In this document: positions 23,451 to 34,510 of the stretch, in pieces
How positions within the stretch are numbered: position 1 is the stretch's first letter
Layout: the number at the start of each line of letters is the position of its first letter
Source of the DNA: Laburnicola sp. R22_1
Lineage: Eukaryota > Ascomycota > Dothideomycetes > Pleosporales > Didymosphaeriaceae
Assembly: GCA_014281115.1 (NCBI GenBank)
Contig: JACONQ010000010.1
Location: 930,001 to 994,000, forward strand
DNA: 64,000 nt
Reading direction: 5' to 3'
Translations under genes and position numbers: made by a program
The notes under the pieces: model-generated
Database searches by the model: none
What the model was told of the DNA's origin: nothing
Seen by the model: only the letters and a program-made list of their open reading frames with translations

Positions 23451-24347
23451 CTACTCGTCAATGTACAGACGAAATAGCCCGCCCAAGAGATTTGCTGCAT
23501 TCTCAACGCTTACACCCCTCTGGTTCCGGATGACCTGGCCACCCCTCCAGTGACCACCACCCCCGACCAGAACCGTGCACGCAGGAGTCGTGAACATGTC
23601 GTTTTCGCGCCCATGGCGATACATACTCGCCGCCACGTCATCTAGTTTGTTTCGAAACAGAAGCTTCTGGCGCCTAATATTCTCCCGGGCTCCCCAACTG
23701 CGCTCGATATCAATGTACAGGTTGTCCCGAATGCTCTCCAGCTCGATGAATATCCAGGATCTTTGGCCAGAGATACAAATATTCACCCATGTAGTCGTGG
23801 CGAGCCATTGAAAAAACGGGTGTATGTTGTCCACAAATATCTGGCCGTGGCAGCAACCACAGCTTATACACACCGGCTCCAACGATTCGGCATCCCAACC
23901 ATTTGGTCTCATGATACTCGACTGGATGTATCTGCCCAGAGCGACACGGGTGTTACGATACTGCCTGAAGTAGCGCCTAGTTCCTTCACTCTCGATGAAT
24001 GCCTCTTGACAGCGATGCAATCGAGAAAGAGCGTCAGGTGGTGCTGGTACTGCGACGAGGGGAAAGTGCGCATCCACGGCCGTCGATATGTTGGGGTGTC
24101 TCCAAATCAAGCTTTGGAATTCGACTGGACCAGTAATAGTCTGTTGCCATCGGGGGCATACTTGTTGGAACCGGAGAAGGTCTTTACCGGGGAGGAACTT
24201 GAAGATATTCTCGAGGAGCTCTTGGATGTCCAAGACCTTGTGCGCTGCACGTTTGCGGTCTTGCAATTCCCTTGTCAAATTGAGGAGTTGTAGGTGGAGG
24301 TATTCGCTCCGCAGATGCGCCGTGTAGCTGCAGAGGAGCGGAGACAT
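23451..24347 (-). CDS. F-box protein
   Basis: A single exon of 298 residues from MSPLLCSYT at 24347; the frame stays open up to 24437. A short Leu-rich helix precedes an F-box at about residues 35-80 (VLDIQELLENIFKFL, RFQQVCPRWQQTI), the usual form in fungal families. The C-terminal part has no recognisable repeat. It includes a Cys pair block (CISCGCCHGQ) and a Gly-rich GGGGHWRGG segment. It is in tandem with the longer F-box gene, separated by about 260 bases. A role as an SCF substrate adaptor follows from the F-box only. Confidence 0.82.
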   Translation of the reverse strand: MSPLLCSYTAHLRSEYLHLQLLNLTRELQDRKRAAHKVLDIQELLENIFKFLPGKDLLRFQQVCPRWQQTITGPVEFQSLIWRHPNISTAVDAHFPLVAVPAPPDALSRLHRCQEAFIESEGTRRYFRQYRNTRVALGRYIQSSIMRPNGWDAESLEPVCISCGCCHGQIFVDNIHPFFQWLATTTWVNICISGQRSWIFIELESIRDNLYIDIERSWGARENIRRQKLLFRNKLDDVAASMYRHGRENDMFTTPACTVLVGGGGHWRGGQVIRNQRGVSVENAANLLGGLFRLYIDE

Positions 24348-24555
24348 TTTCTGTACTCGCTTGTTCAGTGGTGAGTTGATTTTTAGAGTGGAGGGTGCGC
24401 AAGATAGATGTAGCGATAGACTTGAAAGTACTGGCAACTAACCTTGTGCCTGTGTCCGCCGAGGTGAGGCTAAAGGTTGAAAAGTTGAACTCTGCATGGA
24501 GGGGCTGCTCTGATGGCTGCTTGCGCCTTTATATATATCTTGCCTTAGCTTGTGC

Positions 24556-24617
24556 AATTCACCCAAGTAGTCACTTCCCAACTTTGAGTGTATATCTCAC
24601 CTAAGTAGTCACTTTCC
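24556..24617. repeat. First copy of a dispersed direct repeat
   Basis: About 60 bases containing agtagtcacttccca and agtagtcactttcca, 38 bases apart, around gagtgtata. Matched by 24851-24908. Confidence 0.75.
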
Positions 24618-24850
24618 AGGGCGCAGGCAACCGCGTCAAGTTATTGTCGTCAACTTTGGTACCCGTGGACCATGGTACACCGTAATCGACTACCTTATCA
24701 TCGGCATGAGGGGCCGATTTGCACGTGCTCTCCCCGAACGGCCACTAAACCTATCTCACTGCTTTACCTTATTTTAAAGCGTTTTTTCTAGCACCCCTAC
24801 AGCTTTCTATAACAGCGTTATACTGTGTACCGAGAGTGCGCGAAGTCTTT

Positions 24851-24908
24851 ATTCAGATAGTCACTTTCCAATACTGAGTGTATAATTCACCTCAGTAGTC
24901 ACTTCCCA
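24851..24908. repeat. Second copy of the dispersed direct repeat
   Basis: Same layout as 24556-24617: two gtcacttyccaa motifs 38 bases apart around actgagtgtata. It starts about 290 bases further on. Confidence 0.75.
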
Positions 24909-25574
24909 ATATGGAACTAGGAAGCTAAGGAAATTTATCACCTCACTAATGGAAACCGGGGACATAACTACTGCGGCAATCTATTGTGTGAAAGGAACCA
25001 CCAGCAACGCAACCTTACTTTTTCACCTGATCTGAACAGCGCAAGGTAGGCAAACCCGCATGGCGCGTGACCGCATCGCCGGGCGCGATATTTGAGCTAA
25101 TATTTGCAGAAGCATAATTTAATACAACCCAATTTCCACGAATACGGAACAATCATCTTGATCACACATGAATTAGGCAATGTTCGCTATCAACTTATTT
25201 CAACAGCAATCTACGAGATAACTATAACACGAAACTCATGACAGCTTGAGAATATGATTAGTAACACCTATACGTTTTGGAGACATTGTACCTGACATTG
25301 AAGTTCCTCGACTATACAAAGTGAGCGGGCTCAAAAAAGTGACACTCTACAGCAGCACGCAAGATTGCCTCATTCCTCCGCAAACATCCAACACAAGTGA
25401 AGAACCACAAAACAATTATCTGCAAGTCACACCAACAGCAAATACACAATCCAAAGGAAGAAGTAAGTGTCATTCCCATATGAATCTATCTTACAGCAAT
25501 ATTCCCAAGCCAACCAAGACCATCCTCCTTTCACCAATTACTTCCTCGCCAACTTCGCTGTCCATGTAAAGTGC

Positions 25575-25988
25575 TTAGAGCATATTAAGAACAACCGGAA
25601 CACCGAGACCGAGAATGGCTCCAAAATGAGCAACTATACACATCAGAATATCACTTTAAAAGACAAGAGGTACGGTAGACATACATTCGGTAGGCGCGGC
25701 ATTCTCAACGGCAGATGTAGAGTTGGTTGGGGTGGTTTTGGCGGTCGTATTGCTATTCGCACTGGCAATTAGCACGAGAGCGGTAAAGGTTGGAGTGACT
25801 GAGACTAACGACGCAGAGGTTTGTGTGACCGAGGTCACGGCTGCGTCAATGGCGGTAGAGACGACAGTGGTTTTAGTCGTATCGGTAGAAGCAGAAGCAG
25901 AAGCAGAAGCAGAAGCAGAAGCATGAGTGCTTGACTGGGCGCCAACCAAGGCAACGCAAAACGCGAAGAGGACATTGACTGAAACCAT
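25575..25988 (-). CDS. Small secreted GPI-anchored protein with AS repeat
   Basis: Exons 25988-25685 and 25633-25575 on the minus strand give about 120 residues. The N-terminus MVSVNVLFAFCVALVGAQ is a signal peptide. It is followed by an Ala-Ser dipeptide run encoded by a six-base repeat (gcttct on the coding strand), then a Thr/Ser-rich stalk. Splicing the 51-base intron (gtatgt to tatag) ends the protein with a hydrophobic tail (FGAILGLGVPVVLNML). Together with the preceding small residues this suggests a GPI-anchor signal. Such proteins are usually cell-wall mannoproteins; no enzymatic domain is present. Without the splice the frame ends 20 codons earlier and lacks the hydrophobic tail, which supports the intron. 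Confidence 0.72.
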
Positions 25989-27389
25989 TGCAACTAAATT
26001 CCTCAAGAGAGAATCAAAAGTAGTGTGGACTGAAATGAAGAAATTCTCACTGCGGTGCAGATCTAAATATCATCCATCGTTTGTCCACGGATTGCGTACC
26101 TCTACTGCGAGGTAGTACTCCGCTACTTAGAACGGTGCGATTTCGCGCGTACGTCGGCTTGCGCATACATTGGTGATGTGTGTCGAATCACAGTCGTGCA
26201 AGCGGGAAGGCAGTGTGTACGCGATGGTTGTGGCCATGTTTTGCGCTACTTTTGGTTCCTACTTTGGCGAACATGTTTTGTATAATGCATGAGCTAAGTC
26301 ACACGATGGACCGATTTGAACTGTAAGACCAAGGATCCATGCGCATAGTAGCGAGTAATCTCCTGCGAGGAAACACAAAGAATCGATGTTCAGCGTCGCC
26401 ATCCAGCGACCAGACTCACAATCGGTTCCTAACGTCGCATACACGGTGTTGTCCAACATATCAAATTGTAATGGATGCGCCCATCAAACATTCCACTTTG
26501 CACTTAGTAGAGTATCATTGCACCACACTACAAACCAGAAGCCTCTCCGTCCACAATCCATCAACGGCCGTACAATATTATCAGTCAACGACCCTCCTCC
26601 ATCCAGCAATTCCTAAACTTGGCGCTCCGAACTGCGAAATATAGCAATGCCCCAAACCAGAAAGTTCACCCACTTGCATACCACAAGCAGAGGACCACAG
26701 CAGCTCAGCAGCCGATCGCTGTACTGCGCGGGTCCGTTTCAAGAAGCTTCCTGTGCAATCGGCTGCAACCACAACCCGTTCAGTCGAGTCGAGTCGAGTC
26801 GGCTGTGCCCATCTTATCAAAGACCCCAACAAGGAAAACTATGAAGAAGAATAATGAGGAATAGCAGACTTCGCGGACCGAGAGAACATTTCAAACTCAT
26901 CAAACCCTCCTAAACCCCCAAAAAGAACTCGTCGAGGACCAAAATCCCTACCTAGCCCTCCCGTTCGAAGCCCAAAATCATCGCGCACACTTTGTCTAGA
27001 CGTAACACCTCCCCGATACGGAGGACACCATATGACTGGGGTAGCCAGCTTGTGCGATCGATATCAGCCCCACTGCTCCGCCGCATCGATGACTTCTCGT
27101 CTGCACCAAAGCAAGCAGCGAAGGACGGATGATAGGTAGATACTGCCCCACATGATTTATGCACCCGCACAACTAATACGAACACCATCTGTGTCTCCAT
27201 CTAGATCCACCCCGTAATCAATCCTGCGGCAAAATCGCAACCTAGAGTAGTGTAGATATAGCCTCGCAGACCATCTTATCCGCACCAAGACCTGCCGTAG
27301 AAATAGCCAGTGAGCCTACAGCTACCTCCAGTCACGCACAATACCCAAAACCCAGCGGACAGCGCAACTTCACAGCCATGAAAAAAAAA

Positions 27390-27880
27390 TGCGTTGAGAA
27401 ATATATCTTAAGTGAAGATAGTAAGTAATAAGCGAGCGTTGCACATCTGCGCATCTAGGGCTTCCACCATAGCGTAGTACGCTATAGCTGCCCCCTATTG
27501 CTTTACGCTATAGTTTATATAGGCGTTAGGTGATCACCTTTTTACGCTCTTTTTGATTACTAAGCAGGGGGCTCTGCTTTTTTTGTTATGTTATTTGAGA
27601 TGAAAGCCCTTGTGATTCTACCCCTAGGTAGTTAATTTAACAACACATATCACCTATTTATATAGCCTTATTATATACTAAATTATATAATCTAGTTGTA
27701 TAACTAAATCCTCTATAAAAGTAGCCCTCTAAAAGAAAACAGTAGTCCTTTTAAAAAAGGCTACTATAGAGCTATACTATAAGCTAAAATATATATAATT
27801 ATAGCTATACTCTAGTAGCCTAGAGAATAGTTACATCCTTACGCCTTATAAGCTATACTACAGGCTGTACTACAGGCTAT
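27390..27880. other. AT-rich island, probably RIP-affected remnant
   Basis: Base composition drops sharply from its surroundings to mostly A/T, with many TA steps and short repeated gctatact/ctacaggctata words (27840-27880). No open frame. Typical of mutated repeats in ascomycetes, but no parent element can be recognised. Confidence 0.6.
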
Positions 27881-28154
27881 ACCACGTGACGTTAGATACC
27901 CTGCGTGCATCTATGTCCGCTCGTGCCCGTGTCCTTGTTCCATCTACCCCACCAAGATCCTCACCTGCCGGCGAAGAAACCCCGTCTAAGGAATCCGTCT
28001 CTAAACCTAACCAGTGTTGAAGAGTACCCAAAACCCCACTCAGCGAATGTAGATACAAAGAAGTGAAAAGAAAATTCCCCGATTCCTTCCTGGAAAACCT
28101 GGGAGCGCTGGTACAAAGTATTTATGCGAAGCGAAGTGAAGACATCGTGAGAAG

Positions 28155-28250
28155 GCCGTAAAGTAGAGAAGAGGTGGCTGTAAAGTAGAGAAGAGGTAGC
28201 TGTAAAGTAGAGGAGAGGTGGCCGTGAAGTAGAGAAGAGGTGGCCGTGAA
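28155..28250 (+). repeat. 22-base minisatellite, four copies
   Basis: Units begin at 28155, 28177, 28199 and 28221, each close to gctgtaaagtagagaagagg plus two bases; a fifth, partial copy starts at 28243. Lies about 100 bases past the chitinase stop. Confidence 0.9.
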
Positions 28251-28345
28251 ACGAAAAGGAGAATCGTGGTTATACTGGTCCCCCAAAGTACTGACAAAGA
28301 AGTCGCAAAGTGCGATGCATGCGGTGTGTAAGGCAGTCGTAATCC

Positions 28346-29736
28346 TTAGTTGTTCGGGAAACCAGCCTTGACGTTGTCGAACTTGGAGCCGGGGTATGAG
28401 AGCACGTTGCTGCTCGTCTCGAGCGCGCCAACACCACCCACACCGTTGACAAACTATCACACGTTAGCGTACTGTGTGCTTTCGGATAACCGAGCCAAAC
28501 ACTTACAGTTGAGATCAAAGAATCAGCACCCTTCTTGTCGGAGCTGCTCTCCCACCACATGCCACCACCTAGTCCGAGAGACTTGATCAAACCCGTCTTC
28601 TGCTGGACAACCGCCGGGCTATCAAAAGTGACCATCTTGCGTGCGTTGGCGTCCCAGGTGTAGCTCGCAACCAAGGAGGTATCCGTAATGACCGAAGCGC
28701 CAGACTGGGGAAGCAACTTGTAGTCGATGACACCGGCTTCCCAGGTGCCCTGTCCGACTCCATTGTAGGGCTTACCAGGGCCATCAGTTTTCTCGAAGGC
28801 CCGGCCGTAAAGAGGCATACCGAGGACAATCTTGGATGCGGCGACACCATGCGAGGTGTAGTAGTCCAGAGCTTGCTTGGTGTTGAAGGGCGTGCTGGTT
28901 GGGTTGCTGGAGGAGGGGTAGAAGTTGGCCTGATGTCCCGAGGTAGAGTCCCAAGAACCAGCATAGTCGTAAGCCATCAGGTTCCAGAAGTCAAGGTACT
29001 TGTCCATGCCGGCAAGATCCATCTTCTGGTAGTTGTGAGGGCCAGCAGGTGAAGCAACAGTCAAGAGCATATGCGCTCCGTTGGTGTACTGTGTAGAGTA
29101 GGCATTGAGTTGGCTTCGAACTTCGGCAAGCAGCGAGACGAAGTTGGCTGCCTGTGTAGCATCTGTGGGGTATTCCCAGTCGACATCGAGACCGTCGAAC
29201 CCGTAATCTCTAACAAGCTGTACCGCACTGCTCGCAAATTTCTGCCTGCCGGCAGCGGTGCTGGTGGGCTGAGCAAAGTTGGATGAGTAAGTCCAGCCAC
29301 CAATGGAGAGCAACACCTTAAGCTTGCGGTTGGCCTTCTTCAGCAAGAGGAGTTGTTTGATGCAACCGTAGACGTTGTTTCCGACATCATTCCAAGAGTC
29401 AGTGGGATAGCGCTGTTCGACATCGGACCAGCTGTCGGTGAGGTAGACTTCACCGGACTCAGGTCGAACATTAGCGAAGGAATATAGCACGTGAGTGAGC
29501 TCGTTCGCCGGTAGGTTCTGAGGGTGGAATTGGCGGGCGTAGATAGCCTTGTATTTTGTTAGCGAACGCTGACAAGTTGACGATCATTCAGGAGTGCCGA
29601 CCCAGTTGACAAAGTAAGCTACGTTCTTGTACCCAGTAACAGCCCGTTCAGCCACATCGGTCACCGGTCGAGGTATGACGGCCGCATTGGCGAACCCTGA
29701 GAGCGGGAGAAGAGCTGCAAGAATAGAGAACCTCAT
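28346..29736 (-). CDS. GH18 chitinase, secreted
   Basis: Exons 29736-29602, 29547-28507 and 28453-28346 on the minus strand encode about 427 residues. The N-terminus [18 protein letters not shown] is a signal peptide. A TIM-barrel glycoside hydrolase 18 domain follows: [15 protein letters not shown], and the catalytic [10 protein letters not shown] near residue 165 with the acid Glu. Then [17 protein letters not shown] and [11 protein letters not shown] complete the set. No chitin-binding module is seen. It hydrolyses chitin during wall remodelling, nutrition or mycoparasitism; the sequence resembles the fungal group with a single catalytic domain (ChiB/class V type). Both introns (54 and 53 bases) are phase 0. 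The gene looks intact. Confidence 0.93.
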
Positions 29737-32700
29737 GATGTCTGCTACTGTGGTGTTCTGTTCCGTGGTTTGGGGGGGGGGGGTTGAGAGTGTGTTCTGC
29801 AGTTGGAGTTGGAGTATAAAACGTGGCGATATGAGACCTCTTTATACACAAATGTATGCGGGTCAAGTCTTGTGTGAAAGTGCGTGAATGCTACCTTCAA
29901 CGTCTAGCTAGGAGAGGAAGGCCTCGGCCTGCCAACGATCAAAGAAGGGGAGGGGTGAACGAGGATGCAACAGTAGGGAGTAAGGCAACCCGTCAACTGC
30001 AGGTGGCATTCAGGGGAGTAACTGCGAGTGAACAGTGGCGCCAAAGGGTAGGCTGAGCGGAGGTCTGGCGCCTGGAGAGTAGTATGTACCCTACCAACGT
30101 ATTCTCGAAGTCGATTGCCAGGCCTTACCTGGTAAGGAAGATGCAAATGACCTGGTCTCTTGGACTTCGCTTCTTGATTAATGGCCTTCCGTTATAGGCC
30201 ACTCTTACTTGTAGTAACCGGCCAATGAGTATCTGAGCAGAAAGACAACACTGCTGAAATGCTGCAAGTGCGTTGCATCGTGATGAGCTCTCGCGACTGC
30301 AGAACAACAAGGATCTTGATAACAGCTGCCGAACAAACGGTTTTCTGTCTCGGAGGCTGCACTGTGGGTGTGCCTGACATGAAGTCGTGTGGGCGCGATA
30401 GCGTGAACAGTGATTTGCAGGGTCCGCAGGGGTCTGCGTCCGCATGTAAACAGATAATATTTGGCCTTTTCACCCAAATTTGCAGATACTCACTCAGCCT
30501 TGCGAGCGATAACGAGATGCCTCAGCAATGACAGAGATGCCCAGGTAGAACACATGTGAACGAGACTACACAGCGTCGAACGCTGAGACAATTGCTTGTG
30601 ATGGAAAATGACTGCGCTTCTTCATCCCTTGCGGAAAGCCATTGGGACCAGGTCAGACGGCGGGTTGGCCCCAGTGTCCCATGTGCAGGAAGGTGACTGG
30701 ACCAGCAATTTCGGCATGGATATGTACCCCTATACACAAGTACCTGCATCGGAGCCGGCACGTCGACGCTTTTGCGGGCTAACATGTCGCAACGAGGAAT
30801 GCTCCGCGCTGCTTCTAGGGGGATAGCGCGTATAGCGCAGACCGAGGAGTGTCACACGTACCGGGCTTGACAGAAATTGACAAGTAGATAAGGAAGTAAG
30901 ATGTAACAGAGAGGTGCGGGAAGGTAAAAAGCCACGCTACCACTTCCTCGAGCGCTCGTGACACTACCTGAACCGGGATACTTAGATTGCTGCACAGACA
31001 GCATGAGTCTGACTACTCGGCTAGGGTCCTCCAGACCCCAAGTTATCTTGGAAGTATGTAAGAGTGAACCACATGCCACTTGTTTCACAACGCATGTGAA
31101 GTTATCATGCTTAAAAAATGCCTGACCGTAATACGGAACGGCTTGCAAGTAGAAGAGGAAGCGAAGTGGACATGGAAAACGAAGACAAAGATGGCTAAAT
31201 GACCTTCGCTTTGTGTGGAGGGGAAAGAAGTAGACGTGAAGGACAGACGGCGAAGCGCGGAGAGGAGGGGTGCTAAGCGAATCAGCGGAAGACCGCAAGT
31301 CGACGGAAAAGGAAGGCCACCAGCAAGACTTCTCATTGGACATGATTAGCAGACAAGCCGAGATACGCCAACGTTGTTTCCTGGCTCCAGAGAACAACCG
31401 TATGATGAACACCTTCTGTGCGTTGGGATAAACTGCGGAGAGCGCTGTGATAGGGGCGCGAAGGGAGCTTAGCAAAGCAGGGGATTAGCAAAGTAGACGG
31501 ATAGGCTGACAGTTAGGCTTTCGCGGCTGCGAGGAGGAGCAACGGCCAAGCGGGAATAGGCGCCACGCGATCTTGCTCACGGGTCCGGGGTAGCCCCTTG
31601 TGCTTGATCTCCTCGGGCTGCATTGTTCTCTGACAGCAGTTTTGATGCCAGGTACGCCCGCGAGTCGGTCTGGAAGTCGCCCGGCAACCAACTCTTCGTT
31701 CGCAGTGCCGATGTAGCGTCCAAAGCAATTTCTGGCCTTTCCAGAGAAGGAGAACGGTCGGTCCCTGCTCTGAGGTTGCCTACTAACCCCCCGACACTTG
31801 TGATGCTGTATCGAGCAGTGGTCCCGTGCCTTTGGCCATACACCTTCGGACGTATGGCCTTTCGTCTGAGCTGCCACCCTGCCTCTGGCCGCCTGCCTCT
31901 CTAACCACCGTGCCCGGCCTTAGGTAGCATTGGGCTTGCGAACTTAGCGGTATCGGTATTTTACAGTTCGGCGGGCAGCGGTCTTGTGACTGGACGCCGT
32001 GCAGCAAGCGTATCGCGACTGCTTGGGCTCGAGATCGATGAAGGTATCACGAAGAGGCGCCGCAGTGGAGCATCCCCGACGTGGTATCGATGTCACCAGC
32101 AGTGGAAACTGACTGGGGGGTTCTTGGGCCGTAGATCGTGATAGAGGAGGAGCACAAGGAGGGGGTGTATCCCACCGGCTGCGGCGGGAGCGCCTCGTCG
32201 AAGAAGGGGGTTTGTCGCGCATGCTGGACAAAATTGTGCCTGCCTATGTCAATTGCCGCTGTCAAGCAATGCACACCGCACCTACGACTTATTGTGCGTT
32301 GAGATGAGCGTCGGCGGCCTAGCTCTCCGGTTCAGGAGGGAACATCTCGTCCATCGAATAATTTGGTAACAGTTGAAATTTATCATTAACAATGACCTCT
32401 AGATGAGTTCTAGCCCAAATTAAGAGCGGCGAGCTGGACGTGGAGGCGTGAAGATGTGAGGTTGGCGAAAGGTCTGTGCGTTGTTTCTCCACGGTAGCAC
32501 GACATCAAGCCATTGATCATCCCTCTTGAGACCGTTATATTAGCGTATCGACCGTGCAGCCGTGTGTGAAACTGACGATTCTCCGGCATTATTCAATAAG
32601 TGGTAAAGCGTGCTGTCATCAAATCATCCGCGCAGTAGAAACTACATCACATTCCGTGCACCGGGAATGCCTTCCGAGTACTCATCTCTCACGCCCGGAA

Positions 32701-33583
32701 GATCCGAATCACGAAAAACAAACCCCAGCCGTCAAACCAAAACGCCATTTCATATGTATACAAATCAATTCCAACCAATGATCCCTTCAGCCACAGCCAT
32801 AGGTCCTCTTATCGAACTCGTCATCAAGGAAACCCTCCGTCCGATGATCCCTCCATCACCAACACCTAGATGCAACGTCTCCGGTAGCTCTACCGTACTC
32901 GCCATATCCTCGTTCAAAGAAAAAGAGAAGAAAGGGCTCGCCGATCGGGTAGAAGCCTCTGAAGCGCTGAGATCGCCGTCGCGGCTGTACAATCTTAGCT
33001 CATGATCATGGTGCACAAACAAACTCTGGATGGTTTACTGAATGACGACCCAACAGCGGTCTCGACTTATTGTGTTCGCTGCATCCCACCCTTGGAATTC
33101 GACTTGAGTGCCAGCGTGGCCAAGAAGAGCTCGAGTCCCGTTTGAGAATAGCATCCGCAGTTCTGCTGTGGATCTCGTTGGTGAGGCTTGTCCCGTTGAT
33201 CGGAGTACTGCGATAGAGCCTCCTTGGCTCACTCGGGTGGAGGCTCCGATGCACATAGTTACTCGATGGGGATCTTCTGGTGGCAATTAAGAAGTAGTGT
33301 CTGGACCAGGTCGTGCCCGCTTGGGAGAGGTAGGAAAGTGTTTGAATTTGTAAAGTCGAGGAAGCAAATGGCAAGGTGCAATTTGTTTTCAGTAGCATAG
33401 TAAAATTCATGCGAGGGTTTTGAGGGTTTATGAGTGGTTTGAGCATGTTTGAGTGAGTACCGAGATGGAGCCTCGAGCTAGTGAGACCGTGCGTTTGCTC
33501 CATATATGAACATTGTCTTATCTTCCGTGAATTCATTCTGGAAGCACATCATGGCGTGACATTGACCATGCCGTTAACTCTAC
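29737..33583. other. Gene-poor stretch of 3.8 kb
   Basis: The first 200 bases are the chitinase promoter, including a run of G at 29772-29783. The rest carries scattered open frames on both strands (for example 30852-31475 and 31485-31877, minus) with no domain or clean splice structure. A small hairpin, ggccatac...gtatggcc, lies at 31832-31857. I cannot support a gene. Confidence 0.5.
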
Positions 33584-34510
33584 TTAAATAGATGCCCGCA
33601 GGACCTTGAACGCATCTGCGCGCGTGCCCAAGAAGCGCTCCTCAGCAGTCTTCCAGTTGATGATATTCCAGATGTTCTCCACATACGCCGCTTTGCCATT
33701 CAAGTACTAAAATTGGTCAGCATATCAGTCAGGGTGTCTTTGTAGAGAACGGACCTGTAGGTAATAAGCATGCTCCCACATGTCGATCCCGAAGACGGGG
33801 ACCTCGCCCTTGCCGACGACTGGATCTTGGTCCTTAGTCGTCTGAATGACGAGCCTTTGCTCTTTGCCTGTCTCTACCTTGACCAACCATCCCCAACCAC
33901 TGCCCTGGATGCCCAGAAGCGCTGTCTTGAAAGCATCGTAGAACTTCTCCTCATCACCCCACGTCGCCTTTATCTGTTTGACAAGCTCGGGTGCTGCAGA
34001 TGTCTTCGCCTCGTTGGAACCCGCAGGGGCAAGGTTTTGCCAGAACAGGGAGTGGTTGATGTGGCCTCCCGCGTTGAATTTGATTGCTGCCTGGAGTGAC
34101 ACTTGACTCGTGATATCGGAAGTGTGAACTGCCTCAGCTTGTGTCTTCATAGCTGCGTTGAGGTTTGTGATGTACTGAATTGGGAGTGTTATCAGCCAAA
34201 GCATTCGCAGTGCTGGAGGCTCAGGCTTACTCACTGTCTGATGGTGCTTGCCGTGGTGTAGCTCCATGATCTGCTTGCTGACATGAGGTTCCAACGCCTG
34301 TATGGTGTGAGCTATGCCGTACCAGCGGGACACAAGAGGAAAGAAGAGCTGACTGACATCATAAGCGTATGGGAGAGGGGGTAGAGTATACGTTGGTGCA
34401 GACATGGCTTCGAACTCGAAAGGCTGCTGCGCGGAGGCGAGGGTAGGAGAATGAAGGAGCAGAGTGCAGAGAAAGATGGCAAGCCCGCGTGTCCCGTGCA
34501 TCCTGCTCAT
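33584..34510 (-). CDS. Secreted Mn/Fe superoxide dismutase
   Basis: Minus-strand exons 34510-34358, 34297-34235, 34174-33755 and 33706-33584 encode about 252 residues. Acceptor and donor positions are good to a base or so. An N-terminal hydrophobic segment (GLAIFLCTLLLHSPTLASA) is a signal peptide rather than a mitochondrial import signal, so the enzyme is probably secreted or wall-bound. Metal ligands are in place: the His of MELHHGKHHQ, the His of GGHINHSLFWQN, and the Asp and His of DMWEHAYY. The conserved end WNIINWKTAEERF is present. It converts superoxide to peroxide and oxygen outside the cell. Mn versus Fe cannot be settled by eye. It is divergent from the sugar transporter gene. Confidence 0.88.

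Larger units (their letters stand above)
24348..25574. other. Intergenic region with paired 38-base motifs
   Basis: 1.2 kb upstream of the F-box gene. Contains four copies of a gtagtcacttyccaa-like motif in two pairs (24556-24617 and 24851-24908). The remainder becomes AT-rich near 25080-25260. No gene seen. Confidence 0.5.
25989..28345. other. Long gene-poor stretch with AT-rich island
   Basis: Holds the promoter of the GPI-anchored gene, a short gagtc run (26780-26800), unremarkable sequence to about 27380, an AT-rich island (27390-27880) and a 22-base minisatellite (28155-28250). No gene supported. Confidence 0.5.

Noticed and set aside
30852..31475. 207-codon open frame on the minus strand
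   Set aside because: The composition looks random, there is no recognisable motif, and no introns or conserved-looking islands are visible.
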